Assembly: GCA_011523515.1 (NCBI GenBank) | Contig: WTGO01000070.1 | Location: forward strand, 1 to 54,133 | DNA from: Chloroflexota bacterium | Lineage (GTDB): Bacteria > Chloroflexota > Anaerolineae > Aggregatilineales > Phototrophicaceae | Direction of reading: 5' to 3' | Length of the DNA: 54,133 nucleotides | Part shown: piece by piece, positions 15,665 through 23,748 of the stretch | Numbering within the stretch: position 1 is the first letter of the stretch | Layout: every line of letters starts with the position of its first letter | Notes under the pieces: model-generated | Database searches by the model: none | What the model saw: only the letters and a program-made list of their open reading frames with translations | What the model was told of the DNA's origin: nothing | Position numbers and translations under genes: made by a program

Positions 15665-15746
15665 ACGAACTGTGAACGGGCGAGGGTCGTCCGGCTCTCG
15701 TCCGCCGCGAACCTTCCCGTAAGGACAGCCTCAACTGAGACGCGGC

Positions 15747-17651
15747 TCAGCCAGTCGCGCCCACCGGCGCGATGCCGTCGTCTGCGCCCTCGTCCTCATC
15801 ATCCAGGCGCGGGTCGCCCGGCGCCACTTCAAAGACGGCTTGCCAGGGCTGAAAACGCGTGAAGACGTGATCGCGTTTGATCAAGCTGCCGGCGGAATCG
15901 TAGACATTGCGGTAGACCCAGACATCCGCGCCATCAGCCGAGTAGTCGATCTGGCGCATCTGTCCCCGGGCCAGGTCGCTGGCTTCGACATAGGCGTCGG
16001 GCGGCGCCGGCACAATCTCGCGGATGATGGGCTGCTCAACGACCGTGCGCCAGTGGGGACTGCTGTAAATGCGGAATTGCAACGCGTCTTGCGCGCCCAG
16101 GAAGGCGCTCTCAATCAGCAGATGATAAGGCGTATTGTTCTGGAAGCGCAGGTCGATTTCAGGCTGCCAGATGGCGGCGTCCAGGCCGGGTCCGGCGCCG
16201 GCGTATTCGTAATAGCCGACGCGATAGCCGTGGCTGTTGCGCTCGGTGACAGCGTAGCCGCCGCTGAAGGCCGCCCGAAACATGGTCGTGCTCACCTGGC
16301 AGATGCCGCCGCCGATGCCGGTGACCGTGGCGCCGCCCAGGATGACGCTGCCTTCCAGGTAACCGGCTTCCGGCGTGATCTCGCCCAGGTGATGATTGAA
16401 GGAGAATTCTTCGCCGGGGGCGACGATGATGCCGTGCAGCTTGCCCGCGCCCAGGGCGATATTGCTGCGCCGGTTCTGCCAGGAGCCCCAATAATAGGTC
16501 GTCGCTTCGGAGACTAACTCGGTAATGCCCAGCTCGGCAGCGGTCACGCCGTGGGGATAGCGCGGCTGCAGCGTCCTGAAGTACATGGCGACGCGGCGAT
16601 TCAGCGGGTCGAATACCGCTGCTTCCAGCCGCCTGATGGTCTCGGCGACATGCAATTCACGGCCTTCGCGCGCCGGCCTGAGCGGGTTAAGCTGGCCGCT
16701 GGCCGGGTCAAAGTCGAAGCGCCCTTCGACTGCGGGTTTGCCCAGCGTGGGCGCGAGCGTCTTCAGGAAAGGCGCGAAGGCGCTGAGGTCGACGCTGAGG
16801 TCGTAACGCCGCGCCTCCCCTTCCCCGCTCAGCGTAACGGACAGCCCGGCCAGGATTTGCTCGCGCGTGACCACCCAGGGCGGCAGCATCTGACCATCGG
16901 GCAGATCGCCCACCAATTGCAGCGGCGTCGACAGCGCAATCTCGATTTGCGCCGCCGTTTCCCAGAGGTTCCATTGGCGCGGCGGGCTTTCGTGGATCAC
17001 GAGATCGATTTCGCGCTGATCCGACTGCGCCAGCACCAGCTCGGTCAGCGCCGCGAGCGTGTCCCGCTGATTCAGCCGGCGTCCGCTGAGGCCCGGGCTG
17101 ACCGCTATCTGCAAGCCGTCAAGGCTGAGCGCGGCGTCCTGCCGGTCGCGGTTGATCTCATCCGCCAGCCGGGCCAGGAATGCTTTGGCGGCGCTTTCAT
17201 CGAACTGATAGGCAAGGGGCAAATTGGCGCCGCTGAACCAGGCATCGGCCCGCTCGCGCAGGCTGCGGCGGCCGTCGGTGGCGTGGCCGATGGCGAAGGC
17301 GCGCTCGACCAGTTCCTCGGCCGGCAGGCTCAAGCCGAGTTCAGCCGCGGTCGCCGTCCAAGTGCGCTCGCCATCGCGGAAGGTGTAGACGGCCGCTTCG
17401 GCGCCGCCATACTGGGCCGATAGCGCCGCGATGGCCTCGACGCGGGTCAGGCCGCCGATGTCCTCCGCGGCGATGCTGACGCCCGGCACAATGCGGTCTT
17501 CCAGCGCCATTTCCAAGCCGATGAGCCCAATGGCCAGGCCCAGCGCCAGTAGTGACAGCGCGGCGAATGCCAAGATCGCCAGGCGCAGCAGCCTGACCAT
17601 CCGGGGCGTCTTGGGCAGCGCAGGCGGGCTCTTGGTCCGAGAATGCGTCAT
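15747..17651 (-). CDS. VanW family surface protein
   Basis: A 634-residue membrane-anchored, exported protein. A single transmembrane helix is near residues 20-50 (LAILAFAALSLLALGLAIGL). A pair of peptidoglycan-binding-type (PG_binding_4) domains follows at about 60-330. The VanW domain then covers about 360-520, with APGEEFSFNHHLGEIT, GGGICQVSTTMFRAAF and ERNSHGYRVGYYEYAGAG. A C-terminal beta-rich G5-like part ends near 600 with an acidic tail. VanW proteins occur with cell-wall functions, but the reaction is unknown. The gene is single, 37 bases from the sucrase/ferredoxin-like gene transcribed the same way, so they may share a transcript. Confidence 0.9.
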   Translation of the reverse strand: MTHSRTKSPPALPKTPRMVRLLRLAILAFAALSLLALGLAIGLIGLEMALEDRIVPGVSIAAEDIGGLTRVEAIAALSAQYGGAEAAVYTFRDGERTWTATAAELGLSLPAEELVERAFAIGHATDGRRSLRERADAWFSGANLPLAYQFDESAAKAFLARLADEINRDRQDAALSLDGLQIAVSPGLSGRRLNQRDTLAALTELVLAQSDQREIDLVIHESPPRQWNLWETAAQIEIALSTPLQLVGDLPDGQMLPPWVVTREQILAGLSVTLSGEGEARRYDLSVDLSAFAPFLKTLAPTLGKPAVEGRFDFDPASGQLNPLRPAREGRELHVAETIRRLEAAVFDPLNRRVAMYFRTLQPRYPHGVTAAELGITELVSEATTYYWGSWQNRRSNIALGAGKLHGIIVAPGEEFSFNHHLGEITPEAGYLEGSVILGGATVTGIGGGICQVSTTMFRAAFSGGYAVTERNSHGYRVGYYEYAGAGPGLDAAIWQPEIDLRFQNNTPYHLLIESAFLGAQDALQFRIYSSPHWRTVVEQPIIREIVPAPPDAYVEASDLARGQMRQIDYSADGADVWVYRNVYDSAGSLIKRDHVFTRFQPWQAVFEVAPGDPRLDDEDEGADDGIAPVGATG

Positions 17652-17688
17652 CGATTTGCTCGCTGCTGAAGTTGATTGCGCCGGTCGG

Positions 17689-18627
17689 TCAGTCCGCGGC
17701 CATCAGGCGCACTTCGTGCTGCGGCATGGGTTTGGGCGCATCGCCGCAGGAGGTCAAACGCGGCGCGGACAGGCCGGTGGTCACCTCGGCGCAGTGCAAG
17801 CCGCCGTCAGCATCGAGAAAGGCGACGCGCTGCCGATCGGCGCCCAAAACCTGCACTTCTTGCAGGCGCAGGTCGTCCAGGCGATATTGACGCGCGCGCT
17901 CGCGGATGACCGCTTCGGCGGCGCCGACCGCCTGATGCGCGGCGGCATCCAGGGCGTGCCCGGCGTAAGCGCCGCGTCCGCGATATTTATGCGCCAGCAG
18001 ATAACCGGCGCGCTGATTGGTGACGAGCGCCTCGACATCGGGCGGATCGACATGGCCGTAGACGATGCCCTGCGGGAAAGCGATCAGAGTGGCCGCCATG
18101 CGATGCCCGCCGATATGTGTTGTCTGCCAGACGCGCTCAGCGCCGGCCTGCGCCACCAGTTCGTGATAGACAGGCGCGCCATGCGCGGCGCAGCAGGGGT
18201 CGTGGCGGCCGTTGGTGCATACGATGTAGAGTTCGTCGATCTCGTCCAAGTCGCGCCCGTTGATGCGCGGCGTCTCGTCGGCGGCCAGGCTGCTGATATC
18301 GAGTTGGAGCAATTCGTCGTAGGCAGCGAGCGAAGCTTGATAGATGCGCGGCGCAGCCTGATTGGTGAGCGCGATGTAGAAGTTTAGCGCTTGCGATTGC
18401 GGCCGGCGAATGAAGAGGACCTTGGTCCGTGGCGCGGACTGGAGGTGCGCCAGAATCGGCGCGAAGGGACCGCCGGTGGCCGCCGACTTGACGGCTTCGC
18501 CATTCCAGCCGCCGTAGTCGGGCAGGCTGCTCTCGATCAGGAAGAAGGTGTCGGCCGGCTTGAAGGTGCCCGCCAGCGTTTCGCTCACGGCGCGCGATTC
18601 TTCGGCGCAGGTCATGGTCATTTGCAT
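17689..18627 (-). CDS. Sucrase/ferredoxin-like (thioredoxin-fold) protein
   Basis: A 312-residue member of the Suc_Fer-like family, which carries a thioredoxin-like [2Fe-2S] ferredoxin fold. Evidence is the start MTCAEESRAVSE.LAGT, the segment ADTFFLIESSLPDYGGWNGEA (about 25-45), the cysteine motif CTNGRHDPCC (about 155-164), and the HIGGHRMAATLIAFPQGIVYG segment near 190-210. Family members appear as redox proteins of unclear substrate. The ATG at 18627 is preferred: AAGGA lies 8 bases before it, and the 35 residues upstream look non-coding. A longer frame would run into the controller operator at 18726. Confidence 0.82.
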   Translation of the reverse strand: MQMTMTCAEESRAVSETLAGTFKPADTFFLIESSLPDYGGWNGEAVKSAATGGPFAPILAHLQSAPRTKVLFIRRPQSQALNFYIALTNQAAPRIYQASLAAYDELLQLDISSLAADETPRINGRDLDEIDELYIVCTNGRHDPCCAAHGAPVYHELVAQAGAERVWQTTHIGGHRMAATLIAFPQGIVYGHVDPPDVEALVTNQRAGYLLAHKYRGRGAYAGHALDAAAHQAVGAAEAVIRERARQYRLDDLRLQEVQVLGADRQRVAFLDADGGLHCAEVTTGLSAPRLTSCGDAPKPMPQHEVRLMAAD

Positions 18628-18725
18628 GCGATAGTTCCTTGCACTGGTTTCCTGTGTCTCACTCAAGTCTACCACGCTCGGCGGGGGATTGGCATGTGGG
18701 TCGCGGGCGCATCGATTCTCGATGT

Positions 18726-18751
18726 GACTCATAGTCCGTAGACTTATCTAC
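18726..18751 (+). promoter_or_regulatory. C-box operator of an R-M controller protein
   Basis: Two 11-base half-sites, GACTCATAGTC (18726-18736) and GACTTATCTAC (18741-18751), are separated by CGTA. The first is a perfect GACT-CAT-AGTC palindrome. Size, sequence and spacing agree with the C-boxes of PvuII/AhdI-type restriction-modification systems (GACT-N3-AGTC pairs spaced by about four bases). It ends 22 bases before the controller gene, the expected place for autoregulation. Confidence 0.85.
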
Positions 18752-18773
18752 TACGAACAGCTACTTTGCAGCG

Positions 18774-19013
18774 ATGAGCGCTTCCAAGTCGATACTTGCA
18801 TTGTTCGGACAGCGTATTCGCGATTTACGCGTTTCCATGGGATTGTCCCAAGAGCAGCTCGCCGCACTTTGTGATCTAGACAGAACGTACATCAGTAGCA
18901 TAGAGCGCGGACAGCGGAATGTTTCGTTAAAGAATATCGCCACTCTTGCGCAGGCACTAAATGTCTCACTGTCCGAACTCTTTGAAAATGTGACTGTCAA
19001 TGACAAGCCCTAA
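18774..19013 (+). CDS. XRE-family controller (C) protein of an R-M system
   Basis: A 79-residue helix-turn-helix protein. The XRE fold covers residues 8-66, with GQRIRDLRVSMGLSQEQLAALC (positions 12-33) and the recognition helix in LDRTYISSIERGQRNVS. The small size and the RTYISSIERG motif fit restriction-modification controller proteins. A matching C-box pair lies just upstream, and a restriction-enzyme remnant overlaps its end by 14 bases, as in classic C-R operons. I infer a protein that activates its own operon at low level and represses it at high level. The gene is intact although its R and M partners are broken. DNA here is clearly more AT-rich than the flanks, which suggests transfer. 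Confidence 0.85.
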   Translation: MSASKSILALFGQRIRDLRVSMGLSQEQLAALCDLDRTYISSIERGQRNVSLKNIATLAQALNVSLSELFENVTVNDKP

Positions 19014-19200
19014 GCGACTCGAAGAACTGGCTTGCTCGCCAGAGGCGGTCAGTGAAATCGATTTCAATCCTAACTGTGTCATCCCTTATGGATGCGCCAC
19101 AACCGACATAATGCGAGGCATGGCTGACTTTGTTGACTTTCTTGGCTTTCTTAATCGTCACCAGATTCCTCCTTTTCCATTCTTGCGCTTTTCCAGTTGA
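19000..19200 (+). pseudogene. 5' fragment of restriction endonuclease-like gene
   Basis: The reading frame starts inside the end of the controller gene. It gives LEELACSPEAVSEIDFNP, then PYGCATTDIMRGMADFVDFL, up to about residue 53. To my recollection this start resembles a restriction-endonuclease family that accompanies DNA methyltransferases. The last 14 codons are antisense to a methyltransferase fragment, so the join is near 19157. Only about a quarter or less of an enzyme remains; it cannot be functional. Confidence 0.6.
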
Positions 19201-19388
19201 TCTGGCTCATATTCCTTAACGCCGTACGGTGGATCTAGTAACGATGGCGTGAATGGATTCACCGGGCATCCTTTGGAGCCATTCAAAGCAATCTGTATGA
19301 ATAAGAGTCGATTTGCCAAATGATGTTGACGTGTAATTGAATGAGAAATCCATAGCCACTTGCTTTTCTTGTTGACTATAAGTCCCAA
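19158..19388 (-). pseudogene. DNA methyltransferase fragment (DPPYG motif)
   Basis: On the minus strand 76 codons are open. The clear part is LLDPPYGVKEYEPDQLEKR then KNGKGGIW, with DPPYG at 19221-19235. DPPY is catalytic motif IV of N6-adenine and N4-cytosine methyltransferases, and the GVKEYEPDQLEKR..GGIW continuation is typical of type II enzymes in that group. Sequence before the motif no longer looks like a methyltransferase. It is an internal piece of the cognate methylase, in inverted orientation to the endonuclease fragment. Confidence 0.65.
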
Positions 19389-19610
19389 TCATAGTATAAG
19401 GATGTAGTTGCTAAAGTGCAGCCAAGTTCTTTCGAATAGAGTTTACCGTTAATCAAGAATTTAAGGAGTCCGGTCAGTGAACAGTCCAATTCTGGCCGGC
19501 TTGCACGTAAACCTTTTTAGGCGCTCGAGGTTAGGGCAAACCAATGCTATCAATTACCAGTTAAATGGAGTCAGTGTATTGCATGAGAATTTCTACTTCG
19601 TGAACCGCCC
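19389..19610. other. AT-rich gap, no gene seen
   Basis: This 222-base stretch continues the AT-rich composition of the R-M remnant and has no open frame of note on either strand. The composition changes sharply back to GC-rich at the fetA start, which marks the probable right edge of the transferred segment. Confidence 0.4.
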
Positions 19611-20351
19611 ATGTCCAAACTCTCCATCCGCAACCTGAGCCTCAAGCGCGGCGGCGCGACCGTCCTGCATGACGTGTCGCTGGAGGTGCCTGCCGGCGAG
19701 CTGCTGGTCGTCATTGGGCCCAGCGGCGGCGGCAAGAGCTCGCTGCTGCGCTGTATCAACCGGCTGAACGACATCGACGCCGGCGCGATTCATCTCGACG
19801 GTCGGGCAATCTATGACCTGCCGGTGACCGAGCTGCGGCGCCAGGTCGGCATGATGTTCCAGAAGACGGCGCCTTTTGAAGGCAGCGTGGCCGACAACAT
19901 CGCCTTTGGCGCGCGCTTGCAGAGCGAGACGTTGAGCCGGGACAAGATACTGACGCTGATGGCGCAGGTTTCGCTGGAAGCTGATCTGGCTGACAAGCCG
20001 GCGGCGGATTTGTCCGGCGGGCAGGAGCAGCGCCTGGCCATCGCCCGCGCCCTGGCGCTGAATCCGACCTTGCTGCTGCTGGACGAGCCGACCTCGTCGC
20101 TCGACCCCATCGCTACGGCGCGCGTGGAAGACTCGCTGATGCGCCTGCGCCAGGGGACGAACGTCACCATGATTTGGGTGTCGCATTCGATTGAGCAGGC
20201 GCGCCGCATCGGCAGCCGCGTCCTGCTGCTCGACGAGGGGCGCGTCATCCGCGAGGATAGCGTGGGCGCCATGCTCGACCCCGTGGGCGGCGACAAACGC
20301 GCGCTGGCCTTCGCCGAGGGCGATCGAGCCGGCTTGAGCAAGACTGGCTAA
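19611..20351 (+). CDS. fetA: FetA/YbbL-like ABC ATPase
   Basis: A 246-residue ATPase that likely powers the FetAB (YbbLM) metal exporter. Walker A is GPSGGGKSS near 37-45 and the Q-loop is MMFQKTAPFEGSVADN. The signature LSGGQEQRL is near 134-142 and Walker B is LLLLDEPTSSLDP near 154-166. The D- and H-loops (WVSHSIEQARR) are intact. The FetB-like partner is not adjacent; it lies at 22930, 2.6 kb downstream, after two genes on the other strand and one on the same strand. In E. coli FetAB exports iron under oxidative stress. The pairing here is inferred from family and proximity. Phosphate import (PstB-like) is the main alternative. Confidence 0.75.
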   Translation: MSKLSIRNLSLKRGGATVLHDVSLEVPAGELLVVIGPSGGGKSSLLRCINRLNDIDAGAIHLDGRAIYDLPVTELRRQVGMMFQKTAPFEGSVADNIAFGARLQSETLSRDKILTLMAQVSLEADLADKPAADLSGGQEQRLAIARALALNPTLLLLDEPTSSLDPIATARVEDSLMRLRQGTNVTMIWVSHSIEQARRIGSRVLLLDEGRVIREDSVGAMLDPVGGDKRALAFAEGDRAGLSKTG

Positions 20352-20394
20352 TAGAGTCTCTGTTGGATTCTCCCATTGGCGCGCACTGTACAGC

Positions 20395-20715
20395 TTCACC
20401 ACAGAGGACACCGAGGGCACAGAGTCTTCCGCTTGCTTGGCGTGATTCTCATCGTATCGGGGATTAGGGTTTCTGCTGGAAAGAATGGATTTGAACCGAG
20501 ACAAAGACCAGAAATTGATTGCCGAGACCTCTGTGTTCTCAGTAGAACCAAAGTTAATCGTGCGAAAATTTAATGGAAGTCTATTCAAGAGTGGACGAGC
20601 CAAGGCTCGCCCCTACAATCATACGATTATTTTGGCAGTTTCTTTCTTACTGCTGCGATTCTCATTACTTTGTTGGAACTACTTCTGTGTGTCCTCAATT
20701 CCTCTGTGGTAAAAG
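20395..20715. repeat. Inverted-repeat bounded CACAGAGG element
   Basis: The left end reads ACCACAGAGGACACC-GAGGGCACAGAG (20395-20424). The right end reads TTCTGTGTGTCCTC then TTCCTCTGTGGT (to about 20712), so the ends are inverted copies. The interior contains another CCTCTGTGTTCTC and, at 20591-20620, a palindromic CGAGCC-AA-GGCTCGCCCCTACAATC repeat. No protein-coding frame is convincing. It fills the gap between fetA and trmD and resembles a miniature mobile or dispersed repeat. Confidence 0.5.
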
Positions 20716-20756
20716 TCATGAGGTTCTCAATCCAAGACAGTAATCAACAGAGTCTT

Positions 20757-21491
20757 TTATTCCGCGTCGCCCGCATCCAACTGCGCCAGGTAGGCGCGGT
20801 CGTCGTCGCTGAGGTCGGCGCTCGTCAGCAGGTCGGGGCGGCGCTGCCAAGTGCGTTTCAGGGACTGTTTCCGGCGCCAGCGGTCGACCTCGGCGTGGCG
20901 CCCGCTGGTCAGCACGTCGGGCACGCCCAGGCCGCGAAACTCCGGCGGACGCGTATAGTGCGGACCCTCCAGCAGGCCCTGGGCGTGGCTGTCGCGGTGC
21001 TGCGCGCCCGCCGCGCCCAGTACGCCGGGGATCAGCCGGACGACCGCGTCGATCAGCACCATCGCCGCCAGCTCGCCGCCCGTCAGCACATAATCGCCGA
21101 TGCTGATTTCGTCGCCGATCGCCAGCTCGCGGACGCGCTCGTCGACGCCTTCATAGCGCCCGCAGACCAGAATCAGGCGCGGCAGCCGCGATAGCTCGGC
21201 AGCGACCTCGTGCGTCAGCTTGCGTCCTTGCGGCGAGAGCAGGATGACAGGAGTATCGGCGTCGCCCTTGACAGATTCTACCGCGCGCACAAGCACATCA
21301 GGCTTGAGGATCATGCCGCCGCCGCCGCCGTAAGGCGTGTCATCGACCTGGCGGTGTTTGTCTTGCGTGAAGTCGCGGATGTCGCGGGCCTGAAAGTCGA
21401 GCAAGCCGCGGTCGCGCGCCTTCCACATCATGCTCTGCGACATGACGGCGCTGAACATATCGGGAAAGAGGGTCAAAACCTCGATTTTCAT
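20757..21491 (-). CDS. trmD: tRNA (guanine-37-N1)-methyltransferase
   Basis: A 244-residue SPOUT methyltransferase that makes m1G37 in tRNAs from S-adenosylmethionine and prevents frameshifting. [13 protein letters not shown] is the family start. Key motifs are [16 protein letters not shown] (about 50-65), [12 protein letters not shown] (about 109-120), and [13 protein letters not shown] (about 130-142), which forms the trefoil-knot cofactor site. [11 protein letters not shown] and the C-terminal [18 protein letters not shown] follow. The ATG at 21491 is chosen because the longer frame adds non-homologous sequence. It follows the GNAT gene by 20 bases on the same strand. The usual rpsP-rimM-trmD-rplS neighbours are absent. 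Confidence 0.95.
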   Translation of the reverse strand: MKIEVLTLFPDMFSAVMSQSMMWKARDRGLLDFQARDIRDFTQDKHRQVDDTPYGGGGGMILKPDVLVRAVESVKGDADTPVILLSPQGRKLTHEVAAELSRLPRLILVCGRYEGVDERVRELAIGDEISIGDYVLTGGELAAMVLIDAVVRLIPGVLGAAGAQHRDSHAQGLLEGPHYTRPPEFRGLGVPDVLTSGRHAEVDRWRRKQSLKRTWQRRPDLLTSADLSDDDRAYLAQLDAGDAE

Positions 21492-21511
21492 GGCGATGAG
21501 CGCGGACCGGC

Positions 21512-21943
21512 TTACATCTGATCGCGGGTCTGCAGGAAGAATGCCTTTTTCAGATTGGGCAGGGTAAAGTCGAAGCCGCAGGACTTGAAGAAGTCCTCGG
21601 CCACGCTGATGGCCATAATCTCGTAGATGCCCTCGCGCTGCGCCAGCTCGACGCAGGCGGCCACCAACTGCTTGCCGATACCCAAACCCTGCGCCGAGGG
21701 ATCGACCGCCAGGCTGCGAATTTCGCAGAGCTTTTTGCTGTAGATTTCCAGGGCGGCGCAACCCACGATGCGTCCATCAAGCCTGGCGATGAAGGAGGTC
21801 TCGAGCAGATCTTCCAATTCATCAAAGGTGCGAGGCAGCAAGTCGCCGCTGGCCACGAAAGGCTTGATAAAATCAGACAAGTCGACCAGGTCGTTCGGGC
21901 CGGCTTTAACCACGCGGATGCGGATGGAGGTTTCGTCCAACAT
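21512..21943 (-). CDS. GNAT N-acetyltransferase, ArgA-like
   Basis: A 143-residue acetyl-CoA dependent acetyltransferase. The acetyl-CoA binding motif is [18 protein letters not shown] near 76-93, with the Q/GxxG element [21 protein letters not shown] precedes it. The end ([26 protein letters not shown]) is like the GNAT domain of N-acetylglutamate synthases, so glutamate acetylation in arginine synthesis is a reasonable guess. No amino-acid kinase domain is present, so it is the short, stand-alone form. It is upstream of trmD with 20 bases between and probably co-transcribed. Confidence 0.8.
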   Translation of the reverse strand: MLDETSIRIRVVKAGPNDLVDLSDFIKPFVASGDLLPRTFDELEDLLETSFIARLDGRIVGCAALEIYSKKLCEIRSLAVDPSAQGLGIGKQLVAACVELAQREGIYEIMAISVAEDFFKSCGFDFTLPNLKKAFFLQTRDQM

Positions 21944-22028
21944 GCGGCTCCCTACGATTGCGGTATATCTTCAGTGTAGCAGTTTGGGGCGCATCTGCAA
22001 CAGTATGTAGCAGAGACGCAGTGCGCTC

Positions 22029-22206
22029 TTAGCCACCGAGTACAAGAAGTTCACCGAGAACAAAAATGCAAATGCTCGGCGAATCTCAACTCGTGGGAGC
22101 ATACGTCGGCCAGATGGCGGTCTGCCCGCTGAATTACTGTTCGCGCTAGCGAAAAGAGAATTTGTATTCCTTCTCTGTGCCCTCTGTGTTCTCTGTGGTT
22201 AAATCA
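22029..22206. repeat. CACAGAGG-family inverted repeat element
   Basis: The left end TTAGCCACCGAG and TTCACCGAGAAC (22029-22060) is mirrored by TTCTCTGTGCCCTCTGTG and TTCTCTGTGGTTAA (22169-22203). It is the same repeat family as at 20395 but shorter, and fills the gap between the GNAT gene and yjjX. No gene is seen inside. Confidence 0.5.
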
Positions 22207-22260
22207 GGTGTGAGGTATTCTCCACGTGCGAATCCAGGCGATAGACTCAAGTCCAAACCT

Positions 22261-22794
22261 ATGCCCCAAATCACAGTCGCGTCCCTGAACCCGGTCAAGC
22301 TGCGGGCGGCGCTAAACGCCTTTCAGCAGATCTTCCCGGCGCAGAGCTTCGACGTGAGCGGCATCGCCGTGCCATCGGGCGTGCCCGACCAGCCCATGAA
22401 CGTCGCCGAGACGATGCAGGGCGCGCGCAATCGCGCCGAGAACGCCCGCGCCGCCCGGCCCGAATCCGACTACTGGGTCGGCATTGAAGGCGGCATCGAC
22501 GATACGCCGCTGGGCATGAGCTGCTTCGCCCGCGTGCATATCTTCGACAGCGACGGCCGCGTGGGCCTGGGGCAGACCGCAGTTTTTTACTTGCCGCGTG
22601 AAGTCGCTGAGCTGGTGCGAGCGGGCCTGGAGCTGGGGCACGCCGATGACCAGGTCTTCGGGCGCGACAACTCCAAACAAGCCAACGGCGCCATAGGCAT
22701 CCTGACCGACGATGCGGTCGACCGCGAAGCCTATTACATTCACGCCGTCATCATGGCGCTGGTGCCCTTCAAGAATCCGGCGTTGAGTTGGTAG
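22261..22794 (+). CDS. yjjX: Inosine/xanthosine triphosphatase
   Basis: A 177-residue NTPase of the YjjX family that hydrolyses damaged purine triphosphates (ITP, XTP) and so cleans the nucleotide pool. The start VASLNPVKLRAALNAF and the stretch VPSGVPDQPMNVAETMQGARNRA (positions about 39-61) are characteristic. The same is true of SDYWVGIEGGID, carrying the conserved Glu-Gly-Gly, and of the late DNSKQANGAIGILT. The ATG at 22261 is chosen; upstream codons come from the repeat element. It lies between the two halves of the FetAB-like transporter and reads the same way as both. Confidence 0.9.
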   Translation: MPQITVASLNPVKLRAALNAFQQIFPAQSFDVSGIAVPSGVPDQPMNVAETMQGARNRAENARAARPESDYWVGIEGGIDDTPLGMSCFARVHIFDSDGRVGLGQTAVFYLPREVAELVRAGLELGHADDQVFGRDNSKQANGAIGILTDDAVDREAYYIHAVIMALVPFKNPALSW

Positions 22795-22805
22795 TGGTTT
22801 TTTAC

Positions 22806-22853
22806 TCCATCCCCCAGCCCCTTCCCCAATAAATTAGGGAAGGGGAGCACCGC
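22806..22853. repeat. CCCCTTCC hairpin repeat
   Basis: CCCCTTCCCC (22819-22828) pairs with GGAAGGGG (22838-22845) around AATAAATTA. The leading ATCCCCC and trailing GGGGAGC also occur in the repeat at 48170. It follows yjjX and could serve as a terminator-like hairpin, but there is no U run. Confidence 0.5.
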
Positions 22854-22929
22854 CAAGACGAAAACACGCGACAACGCGTTAGAATATCCCCAGTTACAAC
22901 AATGAATCCCGGACCGAGGAGGTGGCGCC

Positions 22930-23706
22930 ATGCCTGATTTATTCGTTGGATTAGCGGGCATCGAGCGCGTGCTGCTCTCGATCGCCTTCGTCTTCATCGC
23001 CGCGGCGGTATCGCGCTGGCAAAGCTCGGACCTGGAGAAAGACCTGGCCATCGCCACGGTGCGCAGCTTCATCCAGCTCATCGCCATCGGCTACGTACTC
23101 GAGCTGGTCTTCGAGATGAATGTGCCAGTCTTCACCGTCGCCATCCTGCTGGTGATGATCACCATCGGCGGACGCACGAGCGGGAACCGCGCCAAGCAGA
23201 CGCCGAACGGCGCGCTGGTGGCTTTCCTGGCCATCGGCATCGGCTCCGGGCTGACCATCGCGCTGCTGGTCGTTTTGGGCGTTTTCGACTTCGTGCCCAA
23301 GGACATCATCCCCATCGGCGGCATGATTGTGGGCACCTCCATGACGACCGCGACGCTGGTCATCACGCGGCTCAGCAGCGACTTCTACGATCAGCGCGGC
23401 CTGATCGAGAGCAAGCTGGCGCTGGGCGCGACCAGCCGCCAAGCCTCGCTGACGCAATTTCAGCGCGCGATCACGGGCGCGATGACGCCCATCATCGACA
23501 CCACCAAGACGGTGGGCTTGATCAAGCTGCCGGGCGCCATGACGGGCATGATTCTGGCGGGAGCGAGCCCGCTGGAGGCGGTGCAGCTGCAGATTATCGT
23601 GATGTATATGCTGGTGGGCGCGGCCACGTTTACCGGGCTGATCGCGGCCTGGCTAACGTATCGGCAGTTTTTCAGCCCGGCGCATCAGTTGGTGTTGGAG
23701 TCGTAG
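22930..23706 (+). CDS. fetB: FetB/YbbM-like permease (UPF0014)
   Basis: A 258-residue integral membrane protein of the UPF0014 family with about seven hydrophobic segments. Characteristic stretches are LEKDLAIATVRSFIQLIAIGYVLE (about 36-59), GRTSGNRAKQTPNG in the middle loop, and ESKLALGATSRQASLTQFQRA, the cytoplasmic coupling region. DTTKTVGLIKLPGAMTGMILAGASPLEAVQLQI follows. Members such as E. coli FetB form the channel of an iron exporter with FetA. Here the likely ATPase is the gene at 19611, separated by trmD, GNAT, yjjX and repeats. AGGAGG lies just before the ATG. Confidence 0.9.
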   Translation: MPDLFVGLAGIERVLLSIAFVFIAAAVSRWQSSDLEKDLAIATVRSFIQLIAIGYVLELVFEMNVPVFTVAILLVMITIGGRTSGNRAKQTPNGALVAFLAIGIGSGLTIALLVVLGVFDFVPKDIIPIGGMIVGTSMTTATLVITRLSSDFYDQRGLIESKLALGATSRQASLTQFQRAITGAMTPIIDTTKTVGLIKLPGAMTGMILAGASPLEAVQLQIIVMYMLVGAATFTGLIAAWLTYRQFFSPAHQLVLES

Positions 23707-23748
23707 CGGTTTGACTCAGCCGCCTCTCTCAGACCCAAAGAACTCCAA

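Noticed and set aside
16551..17423. Plus-strand frame of 290 codons inside the VanW gene
   Set aside because: GC-rich shadow of a gene with clear VanW motifs on the other strand; no domain or ribosome site.
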